Assembly (NCBI GenBank): GCA_945882415.1
Contig: CAMCWC010000003.1
Span: 1-64,000, forward strand
Origin: Chthonomonas calidirosea
Lineage (GTDB): Bacteria; Armatimonadota; Fimbriimonadia; Fimbriimonadales; Fimbriimonadaceae
Reading direction: 5' to 3'
DNA: 64,000 bases
The notes beneath the pieces are model-generated. The model did not search any database and had not been told where the DNA came from. It was given only the letters and a program-made list of their open reading frames with translations. The position numbers and the translations under genes are program-made. Shown one piece after another: positions 16,958 through 25,321 of the stretch (positions within the stretch are counted from its first letter, which is position 1; each line of letters starts with the position of its first letter).

Positions 16958-19429
16958 TCACAAGTTTTTTTGAAGTGGTTTTCCGAATAGGGCAAACGGT
17001 GCCCAGTCGGCGGGATGCGGGTACCGATCTCTCGTTGCCGCGATCGCCAGTTCGTATGCCGGGAAAGGGCCCTTTGGCAGTGCCGCGTAAAACGCGGACA
17101 TGAAGAAGCTGGTGGCTTCATCCGAAACATCCCAGAGGGTTGCCAACACGGCGGTTGCGCCGGATACAAGAAATGCTTCGATGAACCCTTCGGAATCTAG
17201 GTGATCGCCAAGGTTAGAGACTCCGGTCGAGCAGCCACTCAGGGTCACGAGTTCGGCTTGCAGTTGTACGGTTGCAATGTCTAAGACCGTCAGGTCCTTG
17301 TCGCCTAGCTTCATTGCGCTTAAAAGGGGCTGGTCTTCCTTTGCTACCCCGTGCGCGGCGAGATGAATCCAGCGGGCAGTGGGAGCATGATCCAGAAAGG
17401 CTCCGGCCATCACAGGCTCAGTTCCGAGGGATTTCGCGACGCTGGCGACTTCGGCATCAATGAGGGGCGCGTTTTCATCACCTTTGCCGCAGACGAGGGC
17501 GCCGCTACCGTTCCCGGTGCGATCTGAAAGTGCCGCAAACACGGAGGCGCTTGGGGCGTACGTGACTTTTGCGTCCGGAAAAATGGCGTGGAACGGGACG
17601 GATCGTAACGGGGTCTCGCGACCGATGATGAGTCTTGTCTCGCCCGCGGATATCGGAAGGAGGGCATCTCGGAGTTGCGAAAGTACTTCGGTCGCACCTT
17701 TTCCTCTCTCGATGCGCGCTCGCCCAAGATGAAACCGAAGGAGCCGCGAGAGCCGTTCGAACTTTGCAACCGGTCCGAGGCGGTGTTCCGTTATCCCTTC
17801 TGCATCCAGGACAAAAGCGATAAGTTCACCTTCATCAGCGAAAAGTTCAACGAATCGCTTGCCGGGTTCAACGATGGGTAGCTGCACTTTCGACACGGCA
17901 CCCTCCGTAAGGTTTCTGGCCTCACGAAGTTCCTGCTCCGAGGTGATGGTTGGGATGGCTTCGGGAGATTGAATCAGTTCGGCCAAAGCGTGATTCTTCA
18001 GGCGAACTACGACCTGGAGTCTCTCTTTCGGGTCGCTAAATGCGCGGAATGCTTCGCGTAGCCGCAGAGATTGCGCTTGCGCGGTGGCTTGCCGCAGCCG
18101 GGACGCGCCGAGCTTGGTTCGGGTGCGGTCATATGCTTCTAGCCCCTGACGAGCAAATGCTTGCGCTTCAGACGGGTTGTGCCGTAGCCGATGGAATTTG
18201 GTGAGCAGGAAGGGTTCGGGCGGCATGCGCTCAAAGGTGGCAAGCTCGCCGAGGTCGAGGGCGAGGTCGGCAAGTTCGGATTGAATGTGGGGCAAGCGTT
18301 CGGGGGCGGGTCCAGCAGATTCGGCTAAGGTTAGCTCGGCAAACGCCCGCCGATCGCGGCCATGGGCCCTCAATAGCTCCGCGAACCCAGAGTGAAGCAG
18401 CGATCGCCAGTTTGCATTTGGCTCTCGTTTCAACAGCTTTCGCGCTTCCTTTAGCGCGGCTTCTCCAGCGGGCAAGTCGTTTTTGCGAATGAGCGCCGTG
18501 CTTTCGAATAGCTTAGCTTTTCCGGTTTCGAACCTGGCTCCGAGCTTTTGGAAGACGTCGGCGGCTCTCGATGCTGCTTGGTGGGCGTCGGTCCAGAGCC
18601 CATACTCGAGCATAAAGTCAGCCTGATCCAGGAAGCAGTGCCCCAGTTCGAACCCCATTTCAGCGGGCAGATTTAGTCGAAGGTCTCTGTATAGCTTTAA
18701 CGCTTCCTGAAGGTGACCTTGGCGGCCGAGGAGGTAGGCCCGGTTTAGGTCGATCTCGAAGACAAGAGAGTGCTGTTCGGCAGCTTCGAAGACCAAGCGC
18801 GCTTCGGCATACATCCTTTCCGCGGATTCGAAATCGAGCAACCCCATCAGGCAAACGCCGAAGTTTCGCGTCACGATCGTGAGGTCGGCAATCGCTCCGG
18901 CATCGGACAAGACGGCGCAAGCTGATTCATAGTGGGTCCTGGCTTCTTGGAGACGATCCAGGCGATGGAGCGCGTTCGCCAGATTTGCCTCGACCCGAGC
19001 GGCTCGGAAGGTGTTGCCTGCCTCTCGAAAGAAGCTGAGCGACTCTTGGGCGATGTGAAAGGCTTGCTCATATTCTCCCGTGTAGGCCAGCGCCTGGAGC
19101 ATGGCGACAGCGGTGGCTGCACGCTCCTCCGGCGAATCGACAAACGCTTCTCGTGCGCGGAGGTAGCAGGGCACGGCACGTTTGGCTCTGCCTGCCAGCA
19201 GGTGCACGTGCCCTTCTAGGCGCGATGCTTGGCCAACGGAAACTGGGTTTTTGAGTCGTTTTGCCAGCCGAGACGCATTGATCGCAAGTTGGCGTGCGGC
19301 ATTGAGATCTTGTCGGATCACCGCGAGGCCCTCGGTGGTCAGGGCAGTGACCGTGTCGGCCGTCACCAGATGGCGTGGGGCGGATGTGCGGGCCGATTTG
19401 GCAGCAACGATGTATTCCGCTAAGGTCAA
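16958..19429 (-). CDS. TPR-CHAT caspase-like protease
   Basis: 823 aa. The N-terminal half (about 40-430) consists of tetratricopeptide-type helical pairs (e.g. ANLANALHRLDRLQEARTHYESA, LNRAYLLGRQGHLQEALKLYRD). The C-terminal 270 residues form a CHAT domain: catalytic His about 693 in HLAAHG and Cys about 733 in LSGCSTG, with the usual following WDVSDEATSFFM. Both catalytic residues are intact. It begins with TTG at 19429, overlapping the sigma-factor stop (TTGA), so the two proteins are made together. CHAT proteases are activated by partners and cut specific targets; the coupled sigma factor or the small downstream protein are the obvious candidates. Confidence 0.88.
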   Translation of the reverse strand: MTLAEYIVAAKSARTSAPRHLVTADTVTALTTEGLAVIRQDLNAARQLAINASRLAKRLKNPVSVGQASRLEGHVHLLAGRAKRAVPCYLRAREAFVDSPEERAATAVAMLQALAYTGEYEQAFHIAQESLSFFREAGNTFRAARVEANLANALHRLDRLQEARTHYESACAVLSDAGAIADLTIVTRNFGVCLMGLLDFESAERMYAEARLVFEAAEQHSLVFEIDLNRAYLLGRQGHLQEALKLYRDLRLNLPAEMGFELGHCFLDQADFMLEYGLWTDAHQAASRAADVFQKLGARFETGKAKLFESTALIRKNDLPAGEAALKEARKLLKREPNANWRSLLHSGFAELLRAHGRDRRAFAELTLAESAGPAPERLPHIQSELADLALDLGELATFERMPPEPFLLTKFHRLRHNPSEAQAFARQGLEAYDRTRTKLGASRLRQATAQAQSLRLREAFRAFSDPKERLQVVVRLKNHALAELIQSPEAIPTITSEQELREARNLTEGAVSKVQLPIVEPGKRFVELFADEGELIAFVLDAEGITEHRLGPVAKFERLSRLLRFHLGRARIERGKGATEVLSQLRDALLPISAGETRLIIGRETPLRSVPFHAIFPDAKVTYAPSASVFAALSDRTGNGSGALVCGKGDENAPLIDAEVASVAKSLGTEPVMAGAFLDHAPTARWIHLAAHGVAKEDQPLLSAMKLGDKDLTVLDIATVQLQAELVTLSGCSTGVSNLGDHLDSEGFIEAFLVSGATAVLATLWDVSDEATSFFMSAFYAALPKGPFPAYELAIAATRDRYPHPADWAPFALFGKPLQKNL

Positions 19430-19998
19430 CCGATACCCCGGGCGCGCAGCGACTTCTCTAGTGCCTCCAAGCAGCGCTGCCGGGTCATCACGATGGACGC
19501 CGGTTTGAGGCCCATCGCCTGCGCCACATCGGCGTATCTTTGCGGCGTTTCGTCAAAAAAGAGCCGCATGATGAGCTCTTGGCATTTTGGAGATTGCGTT
19601 TGGACCGCGTCGCGGATGGTTTGTGCGGTTTCCGTTTGCTCCAACTCCGCGGCCAGATCGTGGTCCGAAACAAAGTACTCGACGTCCTCGAGCGAGACTT
19701 CGCCGGAGGCTACTTTTTTCCGCACGCGAACGGCGTGGCGCAGGGTGGTTTGGCGGAGCCAGGGGGTCAGCAAATCCACGTTTTTAAGTTGCGGGAGCGC
19801 TTTGAAGAGCTCGATGAAAACGTGCTGAAATGCGTCCGATTGATCTGATTCTGGAACGCGAAACGTTTTTAGCAGGCTGTAAACGTAGCCTGAGTATCGA
19901 TCAACAAGCGCCCCCCAAGCTTCGGGGTTTCCAGCTTGCGCAAGTTTAATGAAGTCGGCATCATTTCCGCGTGGGGCACGCAACGGAGACTCCGACAT
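19426..19998 (-). CDS. ECF-type sigma factor
   Basis: 190 aa sigma-70 family protein. Region 2 spans about residues 20-90 (AWGALVDRYSGYVYSLLKTF, DAFQHVFIELFKAL, TPWLRQTTLRHAVRVRKK) and region 4 about 125-188 (CQELIMRLFFDETPQRYADVAQAMGLK..SIVMTRQRCLEALEKSL), with no region 1.1 or 3, so ECF-like. ATG at 19998 is chosen because a TATCAT hexamer lies exactly six bases before it; the longer frame to 20193 runs through the divergent promoter. First gene of the operon sigma, TPR-CHAT, small protein, subtilase. Confidence 0.88.
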   Translation of the reverse strand: MSESPLRAPRGNDADFIKLAQAGNPEAWGALVDRYSGYVYSLLKTFRVPESDQSDAFQHVFIELFKALPQLKNVDLLTPWLRQTTLRHAVRVRKKVASGEVSLEDVEYFVSDHDLAAELEQTETAQTIRDAVQTQSPKCQELIMRLFFDETPQRYADVAQAMGLKPASIVMTRQRCLEALEKSLRARGIG

Positions 19999-20004
19999 AG
20001 CTGA

Positions 20005-20010
20005 ATGATA
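20005..20010 (-). promoter_or_regulatory. -10-like hexamer for the sigma/CHAT operon
   Basis: TATCAT on the minus strand, six bases before the sigma-factor ATG. Predicts a leaderless operon transcript. The 100-base gap to the divergent gene at 20099 must hold both promoters. Confidence 0.45.
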
Positions 20011-20098
20011 CGTCTTGCCGCGAAGAATTATTGTTATGGATCGGTCAGTGCCTTGCCCTAGATGGTTGTAGCCGGGTTTTCCGGCCTCAGGAAAAACA

Positions 20099-21010
20099 AT
20101 GAAGAACCTTCTTTTGCTTGCACTTAGCTTGTGCTCTGTTACTGCCCTCGCGAACAACGTGAGCGCCGAGATCTCCAGCAGCGACCTGAACATTCAGGGC
20201 GACGAGTTTGGCAACCAGATCCGCATCGACCGCACGGTCAACGGCGTTCGAGTCGTCGGGCTCAACGGAACGCTCGTCAACGGTCGACCTAGCGTCGCTT
20301 TCGTTTCGGGGCCACTCGTCAACATCACCATGTTGATGGATGCTGGCGATGACGCGGTTACCTTCCGCAATGTGACAAACCTTGGAGACGTGATCCTCTC
20401 TGCAGGCGATGGCAATGACACCATCACGGTTAACGGCAGCGGATCCGAAACCAACCTCGACCTCAAGGGCGAAGCTGGAAACGACCGCATTTTCGTGACG
20501 AACAGCACGGTTCTGGGAGATTTGCGAATGGATGGCGGCATCGGCGCAAACACACTTCGAGCAACCAACTCCTCGGCCGGAAACAACTTGAGCGCATTTG
20601 GCGGAGATTTGGCGGACCGAATCGACCTCAGCGGACTGCGGATCGGCGGAAACTTGGAAGTATTCGCGGATAAAGGCAACGACGTGGTCAACATAACGAC
20701 GGCGGCGGTGGGTCTCAGCGCAGTTGTCAGCACCGATGAGGGCCTCGACCGACTTGCGCTTTCGGGAATTCAGACTGGCCAGGACTTTGTGATCGAAACC
20801 GGAGCGCAGAACGATGTTGCGTCGCTCACCAACATCCTCAGTGCCGGCTCGATCGGAATAAGTTTGGACTCTGGCAACGACCAGCTTACGGCAACCAACG
20901 TGCAGGCACAGCTTGATGCGGTGGCGATTGGCGGCGCTGGCTCTGACCGATTCACCCGAACCGCCTTTGGTGGGTTCAACAAGACCGAAGTCGTTGAGTT
21001 CGAGTTCTGA
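20099..21010 (+). CDS. Secreted repeat protein with RTX-like glycine/aspartate turns
   Basis: 303 aa with signal peptide (MKNLLLLALSLCSVTALAN). The body repeats a motif of about 20-25 residues, D-x-G-x-G-D-D/N-x-(V/I)-x-(V/L/I), for example MDAGDDAVTF, SAGDGNDTITV, GEAGNDRIFV, DKGNDVVNI, LDSGNDQLTA, GGAGSDRFTR. This resembles calcium-binding RTX nonapeptides but with longer spacing, consistent with a beta-roll or beta-helix. It is transcribed divergently from the sigma/CHAT operon with 100 bases between start codons, so it may be a target of that sigma factor. No catalytic domain. A terminator follows. Confidence 0.7.
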   Translation: MKNLLLLALSLCSVTALANNVSAEISSSDLNIQGDEFGNQIRIDRTVNGVRVVGLNGTLVNGRPSVAFVSGPLVNITMLMDAGDDAVTFRNVTNLGDVILSAGDGNDTITVNGSGSETNLDLKGEAGNDRIFVTNSTVLGDLRMDGGIGANTLRATNSSAGNNLSAFGGDLADRIDLSGLRIGGNLEVFADKGNDVVNITTAAVGLSAVVSTDEGLDRLALSGIQTGQDFVIETGAQNDVASLTNILSAGSIGISLDSGNDQLTATNVQAQLDAVAIGGAGSDRFTRTAFGGFNKTEVVEFEF

Positions 21011-21027
21011 ATTTGACCCTTGCTTTG

Positions 21028-21055
21028 CCTCCCGCAGTTTGCGGGGGGCTTTTTT
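21028..21055 (+). terminator. Intrinsic terminator after the RTX-like gene
   Basis: Stem CCTCCCGCA / TGCGGGGGG with a three-base loop, followed by a run of six T. Confidence 0.8.
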
Positions 21056-21094
21056 GCGTCGGCCGTTCTCTATTGCGAAGCGCCGCGGCTGGGG

Positions 21095-21604
21095 CTAGCT
21101 GGGTGCTCGAGCGGCGAGGAGGGTGTCGATCGGAGCATAAAGGCGCATGGTGTTGCCTTTGAGGGGCAAAAAACCACGGCGTATGTAGTAGTCGTAGGCG
21201 AGCTGATCAATCGCATGGAGTTCAAGTGCGTGCACTCCCACCGTGGCGGAAGCGGCAATCGCGAGATCGGCGGCGTGGGCGAGGAGCATTGACGCGATAC
21301 CTTTCCCCGCGAATCGCGTGTCGGTGCCCAGGCGCGCCACGTGGAGAACAGGCATTGGGTGCTTCGGCAACCTTGAAAACACGGACTCATCTGCGTCCTG
21401 CAGCAAAACACTGCCCATCGCGACGGAAAAATAGCCGAGGACATCGGCCTTACCTTCTTCTACGGCTACGTAGGTTTTTGTAAAGTTGCGCTCTTGGTGC
21501 TGGCGAGCTAGGGTTTTGATGTAGGCATCAATCTCGCTATTCCCGCATGAAAAGTTCTTGCGGGAATGGCGCTTTTCTAGAACCTCAATCCGTACGCTTG
21601 CCAA
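21095..21604 (-). CDS. GNAT acetyltransferase toxin (TacT-like)
   Basis: 169 aa GNAT fold. The acetyl-CoA pyrophosphate loop is in LGTDTRFAGKGIASMLL and the catalytic tyrosine region is YDYYIRRGFLPL near the C-terminus. The upstream neighbour is a DUF1778 antitoxin, the standard partner of TacT/AtaT toxins, which acetylate aminoacyl-tRNA and stop translation. Start is TTG at 21604, four bases after the antitoxin stop. The target tRNA is not predictable. Confidence 0.85.
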   Translation of the reverse strand: MASVRIEVLEKRHSRKNFSCGNSEIDAYIKTLARQHQERNFTKTYVAVEEGKADVLGYFSVAMGSVLLQDADESVFSRLPKHPMPVLHVARLGTDTRFAGKGIASMLLAHAADLAIAASATVGVHALELHAIDQLAYDYYIRRGFLPLKGNTMRLYAPIDTLLAARAPS

Positions 21605-21608
21605 CGGT

Positions 21609-21902
21609 CTAGAGAATCACCTTACGGGTGTTTACGGTCCGTTTGAGTGCGTCGGATGGTGACGGAGGGTTTGTCATCAGCTCAACAAACGAGTCTCGGG
21701 CTTCGCCGCTGATTAGCGTAAGGTTGTACTGTTGCTTTACCTGTCGAGCGCGTTCTACGAGGGCCTGGGTGGCAAATGCAGTGAACGTTGATCCGAGCAT
21801 TGCCGCGGCTTCTTCAACTTCAAGCTTCAGTTCTTTAGACATCCGAAACTCCACTCGTGGACTTGCTTCGGCGATGGAGAGCTTGGTTCCGGGCTGGTTC
21901 AT
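21609..21902 (-). CDS. DUF1778 (TacA-like) antitoxin
   Basis: 97 aa ribbon-helix-helix antitoxin: RVEFRMSKELKLEVEEAAAMLGSTFTAF.. is the DNA-binding part, and the tail (ARDSFVELMTNPPSPSDALKRTV) is the toxin-wrapping region that ends as usual in a 'NPP.P..AL' motif. ATG at 21902 is fixed by a perfect TATAAT six bases upstream and by an overlapping palindrome; a longer frame to 22025 is rejected. Confidence 0.88.
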   Translation of the reverse strand: MNQPGTKLSIAEASPRVEFRMSKELKLEVEEAAAMLGSTFTAFATQALVERARQVKQQYNLTLISGEARDSFVELMTNPPSPSDALKRTVNTRKVIL

Positions 21903-21908
21903 GACTAG

Positions 21909-21929
21909 ATTATACGGCAATTCGCCGTA
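21909..21929 (-). promoter_or_regulatory. TATAAT and operator palindrome of the GNAT/DUF1778 module
   Basis: A perfect TATAAT (21909-21914, minus strand) lies six bases before the antitoxin ATG and overlaps an inverted repeat TACGGC-aattc-GCCGTA (21913-21929). Position fits autoregulation by the antitoxin complex and a leaderless mRNA. Confidence 0.6.
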
Positions 21930-22117
21930 AGCAGATGGCCAGCCTTCCTCGGGTGGGACCATCCGCTTCCTGACTGGCAAACTAAACATTTCCCAGCAAC
22001 GGCCAAACGCGCAATTCTGGTACATCTCAAACGTTCAGCAATTTTAATACTGCAACTCCTTGAAGTCCTAGCTCTTTCCCCGTTATGCGGAGCTAAGTGA
22101 GACGTCACGAATCATTA

Positions 22118-23056
22118 ATGCGGCATAAACGTCAACTCCTCTTTGGTTCTGGCTTGTTTGGGCTTGCCTTGGCGCCTGCGGCAGTGCAGCAATTCTCCTC
22201 CGTCGGGATTGACGAGGTTATACGGGTTCGAGAGGTACTGAAAGTACCGGGGCTTCCGGCGGTTCGGGTTGTGGGGGTGTGCGAAGTTTCGCCAGATGGC
22301 GCTACGTGCTGGGATGGCAAGGGCAAGCCGTTGCGGTGGATTGGAGAGCGGATTACGGCGTATTACGCGGAGCAAAGTTCGGCGACCGTGGCGATTCGGC
22401 CGAAGGTGAAGAATCGATGGGTAGTCATCGAGCGGGAGGAAGTGACTCCTAGGTCGTTCTTCTACTTTAGCCAGTGGACGGGCTCAGGCCGGGCGGGCGC
22501 AGTCAAAGGTTTGACCGATGGGAAGGTGCTGGAATGGTATCGGCTGGAGGCGGGAAAATTTGATGTGGTTGCTTCCTTCGATGTCCTTCTCAGGAAGGAG
22601 CTTCCGAAAATTGAGATGCCACTCAAAAAAGGGGCGGTCGTTGAGGTTGACGGGCTTCAGTTAACTTTGTTAGAGTTCGGAGAAATTGATGGCGAACTGA
22701 TGGAACTCGATAGATTCTATTGGCGTGCGGCGCCGACAAAGTACCGTCTGTTGTTTAAGAAGGCTACGGCAAATGCGACAAGAAAGGCATGGACCTTGCC
22801 GTCGCTGGTGCCTAGTCAGGACCGCGCGAGTGGGAAGGCGGCGGTTGACGGAAAACCGCAGTTCAGAGACATCGTTTTAAGCGGAGATACCGGGGTCCAC
22901 ACTTGGATCAACTACCCTTCTGCAGGAGAAGTTGAGTACCGGATAAACGTGGACCCGCGCAATTATTCGAGTCTGCAGTTTTGGCCCGTTGAGGAACGGA
23001 CGGTTGTATTTGAGCAGATTCCGCTTGATCCAATTGCTGAATCCACCAAAAAGTAA
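22118..23056 (+). CDS. Secreted protein, unrecognised four-member paralogous family (member 4)
   Basis: 312 aa, dispersed sibling of the tandem trio at 12-15 kb. Signal-like N-terminus (LLFGSGLFGLALAPAAVQQF). Family blocks are all kept: IRVREVLKVPGLPAVRVVGVCEVS, GATCWDGKGKPLRWIGERITAYY, VKNRWVVIER, LEWYRLE, ELPKIEMPLKKGAVVEVDGLQLTL, and NVDPRNYSSLQFWPVEERTVVFEQIPLDP. ATG at 22118 preferred to GTG at 22097. It lies 7 kb from the others, with the sigma/CHAT operon and a toxin-antitoxin pair in between. Function unknown. Confidence 0.75.
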   Translation: MRHKRQLLFGSGLFGLALAPAAVQQFSSVGIDEVIRVREVLKVPGLPAVRVVGVCEVSPDGATCWDGKGKPLRWIGERITAYYAEQSSATVAIRPKVKNRWVVIEREEVTPRSFFYFSQWTGSGRAGAVKGLTDGKVLEWYRLEAGKFDVVASFDVLLRKELPKIEMPLKKGAVVEVDGLQLTLLEFGEIDGELMELDRFYWRAAPTKYRLLFKKATANATRKAWTLPSLVPSQDRASGKAAVDGKPQFRDIVLSGDTGVHTWINYPSAGEVEYRINVDPRNYSSLQFWPVEERTVVFEQIPLDPIAESTKK

Positions 23057-23071
23057 AAGGCTATTCGGATA

Positions 23072-23737
23072 TCAGCTTTTGGCTCCCCAGACCTTCGCGA
23101 TGACGGCGAAGGCTTCGGGGTCGTGGGTTTTGAGTTCGGCTTTGACGAAGGGGTAGAAGTCGTTTTGGCCGAAGTAGGCTTCGCTGGCTTCGGCGAAGTA
23201 CTCCATCGGGTTGGTTTTGGCGTAGTGGGCGGTGGTTTTGCCGTCCCAGTGCAGCACGGCGTCGTAGCGCTTGGCATCTAGGTTGAACCGGTAAGCGGTG
23301 GCGACTTCTTTGTTCTCGAATCCGTTGGGCAGAAAGCGGTGGTGGTAGGCGTGGGCCAGCTCGTGGAGGACCATCCACGGTTGCTGTTCGGTCCAGCTGA
23401 GGAAGTTATCGGCGTTTCCGACTTCGATGGCGTGCTCCATTGCCGGGTTCATGCTGTGCTCGCGCAGCCACTGCGCGCCGGGGTGGTAGGCCATGCAGCG
23501 GGTTTCGGGCGAGGTGTTGTGGATGTAGATCGGGACCTGGTTCAGCTTTTGCAGGGCGGGTTTCGGGATGACGCGATTGATGCCGAGGAGTTGGCGATGC
23601 AACTCGGTCCGCACCGCCGCCCACGTCTGCGCACGCGATTTGATAAGGCTGGACTCGACGACGAGGGAGAAGCCGTCGAGCTTGAGATTCGTGTAAGCGG
23701 GCGGGGCGATTACGGTCAGGCAGAGCGCGGCAAGCAT
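23072..23737 (-). CDS. Putative secreted zinc metallopeptidase (HExxH)
   Basis: 221 aa with a short hydrophobic N-terminus. Contains HELAHAYHH (about residues 125-133), the HExxH zinc and catalytic motif, and a downstream NPMEYFAEASEAYFG in which a glutamate could be the third zinc ligand, as in gluzincins. I cannot place it in a named family. ATG at 23735-23737. Converges with the paralog at 22118. Likely an extracytoplasmic peptidase or cell-wall-related protein; the substrate is unknown. Confidence 0.6.
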   Translation of the reverse strand: MLAALCLTVIAPPAYTNLKLDGFSLVVESSLIKSRAQTWAAVRTELHRQLLGINRVIPKPALQKLNQVPIYIHNTSPETRCMAYHPGAQWLREHSMNPAMEHAIEVGNADNFLSWTEQQPWMVLHELAHAYHHRFLPNGFENKEVATAYRFNLDAKRYDAVLHWDGKTTAHYAKTNPMEYFAEASEAYFGQNDFYPFVKAELKTHDPEAFAVIAKVWGAKS

Positions 23738-23761
23738 CCGCCTGAGTTTGGCACTTACGGG

Positions 23762-24280
23762 TTAGTTCCGGCGCTTCCGGACGAGCGCGACGAGACCCGC
23801 GCTCAGGGCGATGAGGGTTGCGGGTTCTGGCACAGGCGGTGGGTTCGGGTTCGTATCTACTCTGGCGGAGAGAGCAGCGGCAGCATAGTAGCTTTCCTGA
23901 CCGAGAGTGCTTGCCTGAAGAAAGCCGATTCCAATCAAGGCGTCTGCAGGATAAAGGGTATGAGGGTTGCCGATAAATTTGATTCGCGCAATGGGACCTT
24001 CGTATACCAAATTGCGGTCGAACACGGGCACAAACCACTCCTGGACTTCCAAACGGTAGTCGTAGTGCACTCGAGTGTAAGCGTACCAATCAACAAGCTT
24101 AAGTTTGCCGGTGCTGTAGCCATTGTTATAAGACTGTGTCCAACCTAGGCGACCAGAGATCAGTATTGTTCCATCGGCATCAAACGCTTTAGGTCCAGTG
24201 AGGCGCACGCTTTGGGCAGTTGCGCTGGACACGACCACTAGTCCAAAGGTAGCGAGGGTGAGTATTCGAGTCTGCTTCAT
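23762..24280 (-). CDS. PEP-CTERM sorted secreted protein
   Basis: 172 aa. Signal peptide MKQTRILTLATFGLVVVSSATAQS, and a C-terminal sorting tail PVPEPATLIALSAGLVALVRKRRN (PEP motif, hydrophobic helix, basic end), which exosortase systems recognise and cleave. No exosortase is in this window. The mature part (about 110 aa) is unrecognised. ATG at 24280 overlaps the upstream stop (ATGA, 24277-24280), so expression is coupled to the gene at 24277. Confidence 0.8.
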   Translation of the reverse strand: MKQTRILTLATFGLVVVSSATAQSVRLTGPKAFDADGTILISGRLGWTQSYNNGYSTGKLKLVDWYAYTRVHYDYRLEVQEWFVPVFDRNLVYEGPIARIKFIGNPHTLYPADALIGIGFLQASTLGQESYYAAAALSARVDTNPNPPPVPEPATLIALSAGLVALVRKRRN

Positions 24281-25149
24281 ATTGTTCCGGACATGATGAC
24301 ATTCCATTCGGATGTTGTTGCTGCTCTAAAGGCAGCAAATCGGCCGCCGAAGAGTTTCAAGAACGTGTTGGTATCTATACGCTGATTCGTGACAGATGAT
24401 CCACTGAACGCATAAATTTCTCCCGTAACTGATTGTGCAGAACAGTTGCGCACAATGAATACTGTTCCAATCGGGACCGTGAGCAAGTCTGGGAGGATTA
24501 GACGGTCATTTGGAGCTGGAGAAATCGCCAGCGGTTTCCAACGAATGAACGGTTTGCTATTTGCCGCGAATGGGTCTGACTGGCCACCCGTGATCTCGTC
24601 CGCTTCAGCTGTTAGGTACGACAAGCCCTGAATTTCTGTTCGGTAGGAAGCCCTTTGTGAGATTGAGAACGGCGCATTTCTATTCAAGACCGGCGAAAAT
24701 GCAGTGATTTTTATTTCGTCGCCGACGTATTTGGCGAGATCGCCAGCTTGATCACCGGTTGAACTGGTAACCGTCTCAATATCACCCATGTGGAACTGCC
24801 CGGAGCTGCTCCGAATACTTAACTCAATCACGTTGGCACCGTTTGACCGGTTCATCCAGAGACCAGCAAATTGAGTGTAGTCTACTTTGCCGCTTATTCT
24901 CCAGTTCTCCGGATTTGTGTAACCACCAAGAAGAACGCCGGAGGCTTGCGTGGCCCCGACACCGCCGTAGCCAAGGGCATCTCCACCGGTGTTGTAAATC
25001 CACATTTCGTCGACGGTTCCATTGGACCCTTCAGCAGGCCCATAGTTATGCGGTCGAACGCGGCTTGCGACAGAGATTCCGCAGTGGGCCTCGGCTCTCG
25101 TTGACCGATGCCGTTCTGGCGGAGCGATGTCCATCGGTCTAGCCGTCAT
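24277..25149 (-). CDS. Uncharacterised protein coupled to a PEP-CTERM protein
   Basis: 290 aa, not recognised. No clear signal peptide at the ATG (25149), whose first 40 residues are polar and rich in Arg/His, so the real start could be further inside or the protein may be cytoplasmic. The middle is rich in Gly/Ser/Thr and aromatic residues (GGDALGYGGVGATQASGVLLGGYTN split by N/S loops) as in surface or fibre proteins. The stop overlaps the PEP-CTERM gene start, implying a joint role at the cell surface. Confidence 0.5.
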   Translation of the reverse strand: MTARPMDIAPPERHRSTRAEAHCGISVASRVRPHNYGPAEGSNGTVDEMWIYNTGGDALGYGGVGATQASGVLLGGYTNPENWRISGKVDYTQFAGLWMNRSNGANVIELSIRSSSGQFHMGDIETVTSSTGDQAGDLAKYVGDEIKITAFSPVLNRNAPFSISQRASYRTEIQGLSYLTAEADEITGGQSDPFAANSKPFIRWKPLAISPAPNDRLILPDLLTVPIGTVFIVRNCSAQSVTGEIYAFSGSSVTNQRIDTNTFLKLFGGRFAAFRAATTSEWNVIMSGTI

Positions 25150-25309
25150 AGATAAAGTCTATTGCAAAGGTGTCAAATGAGACCTGTCACGTATTTCTGC
25201 AAATTCCTGGGATTTTTTGTCTGGTTTCGGTCCGGTTCGCGAAAATCGGCAATCCATCGTTAAGGCGGAATATCCTCCGACCCTTTGCCCGATCCTGCAC
25301 GGCCACTGA

Positions 25310-25315
25310 TAGCTT
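25310..25315 (+). promoter_or_regulatory. -10-like hexamer for the DUF5671 gene
   Basis: TAGCTT followed by six bases and the GTG start at 25322; supports a leaderless start. Confidence 0.35.
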
Positions 25316-25321
25316 GAGACG

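Noticed and set aside
16958-19998. Type III-E CRISPR accessory genes
   Set aside because: The sigma factor and TPR-CHAT pairing is similar, but no gRAMP effector, Cas1 or repeat array is in the window.
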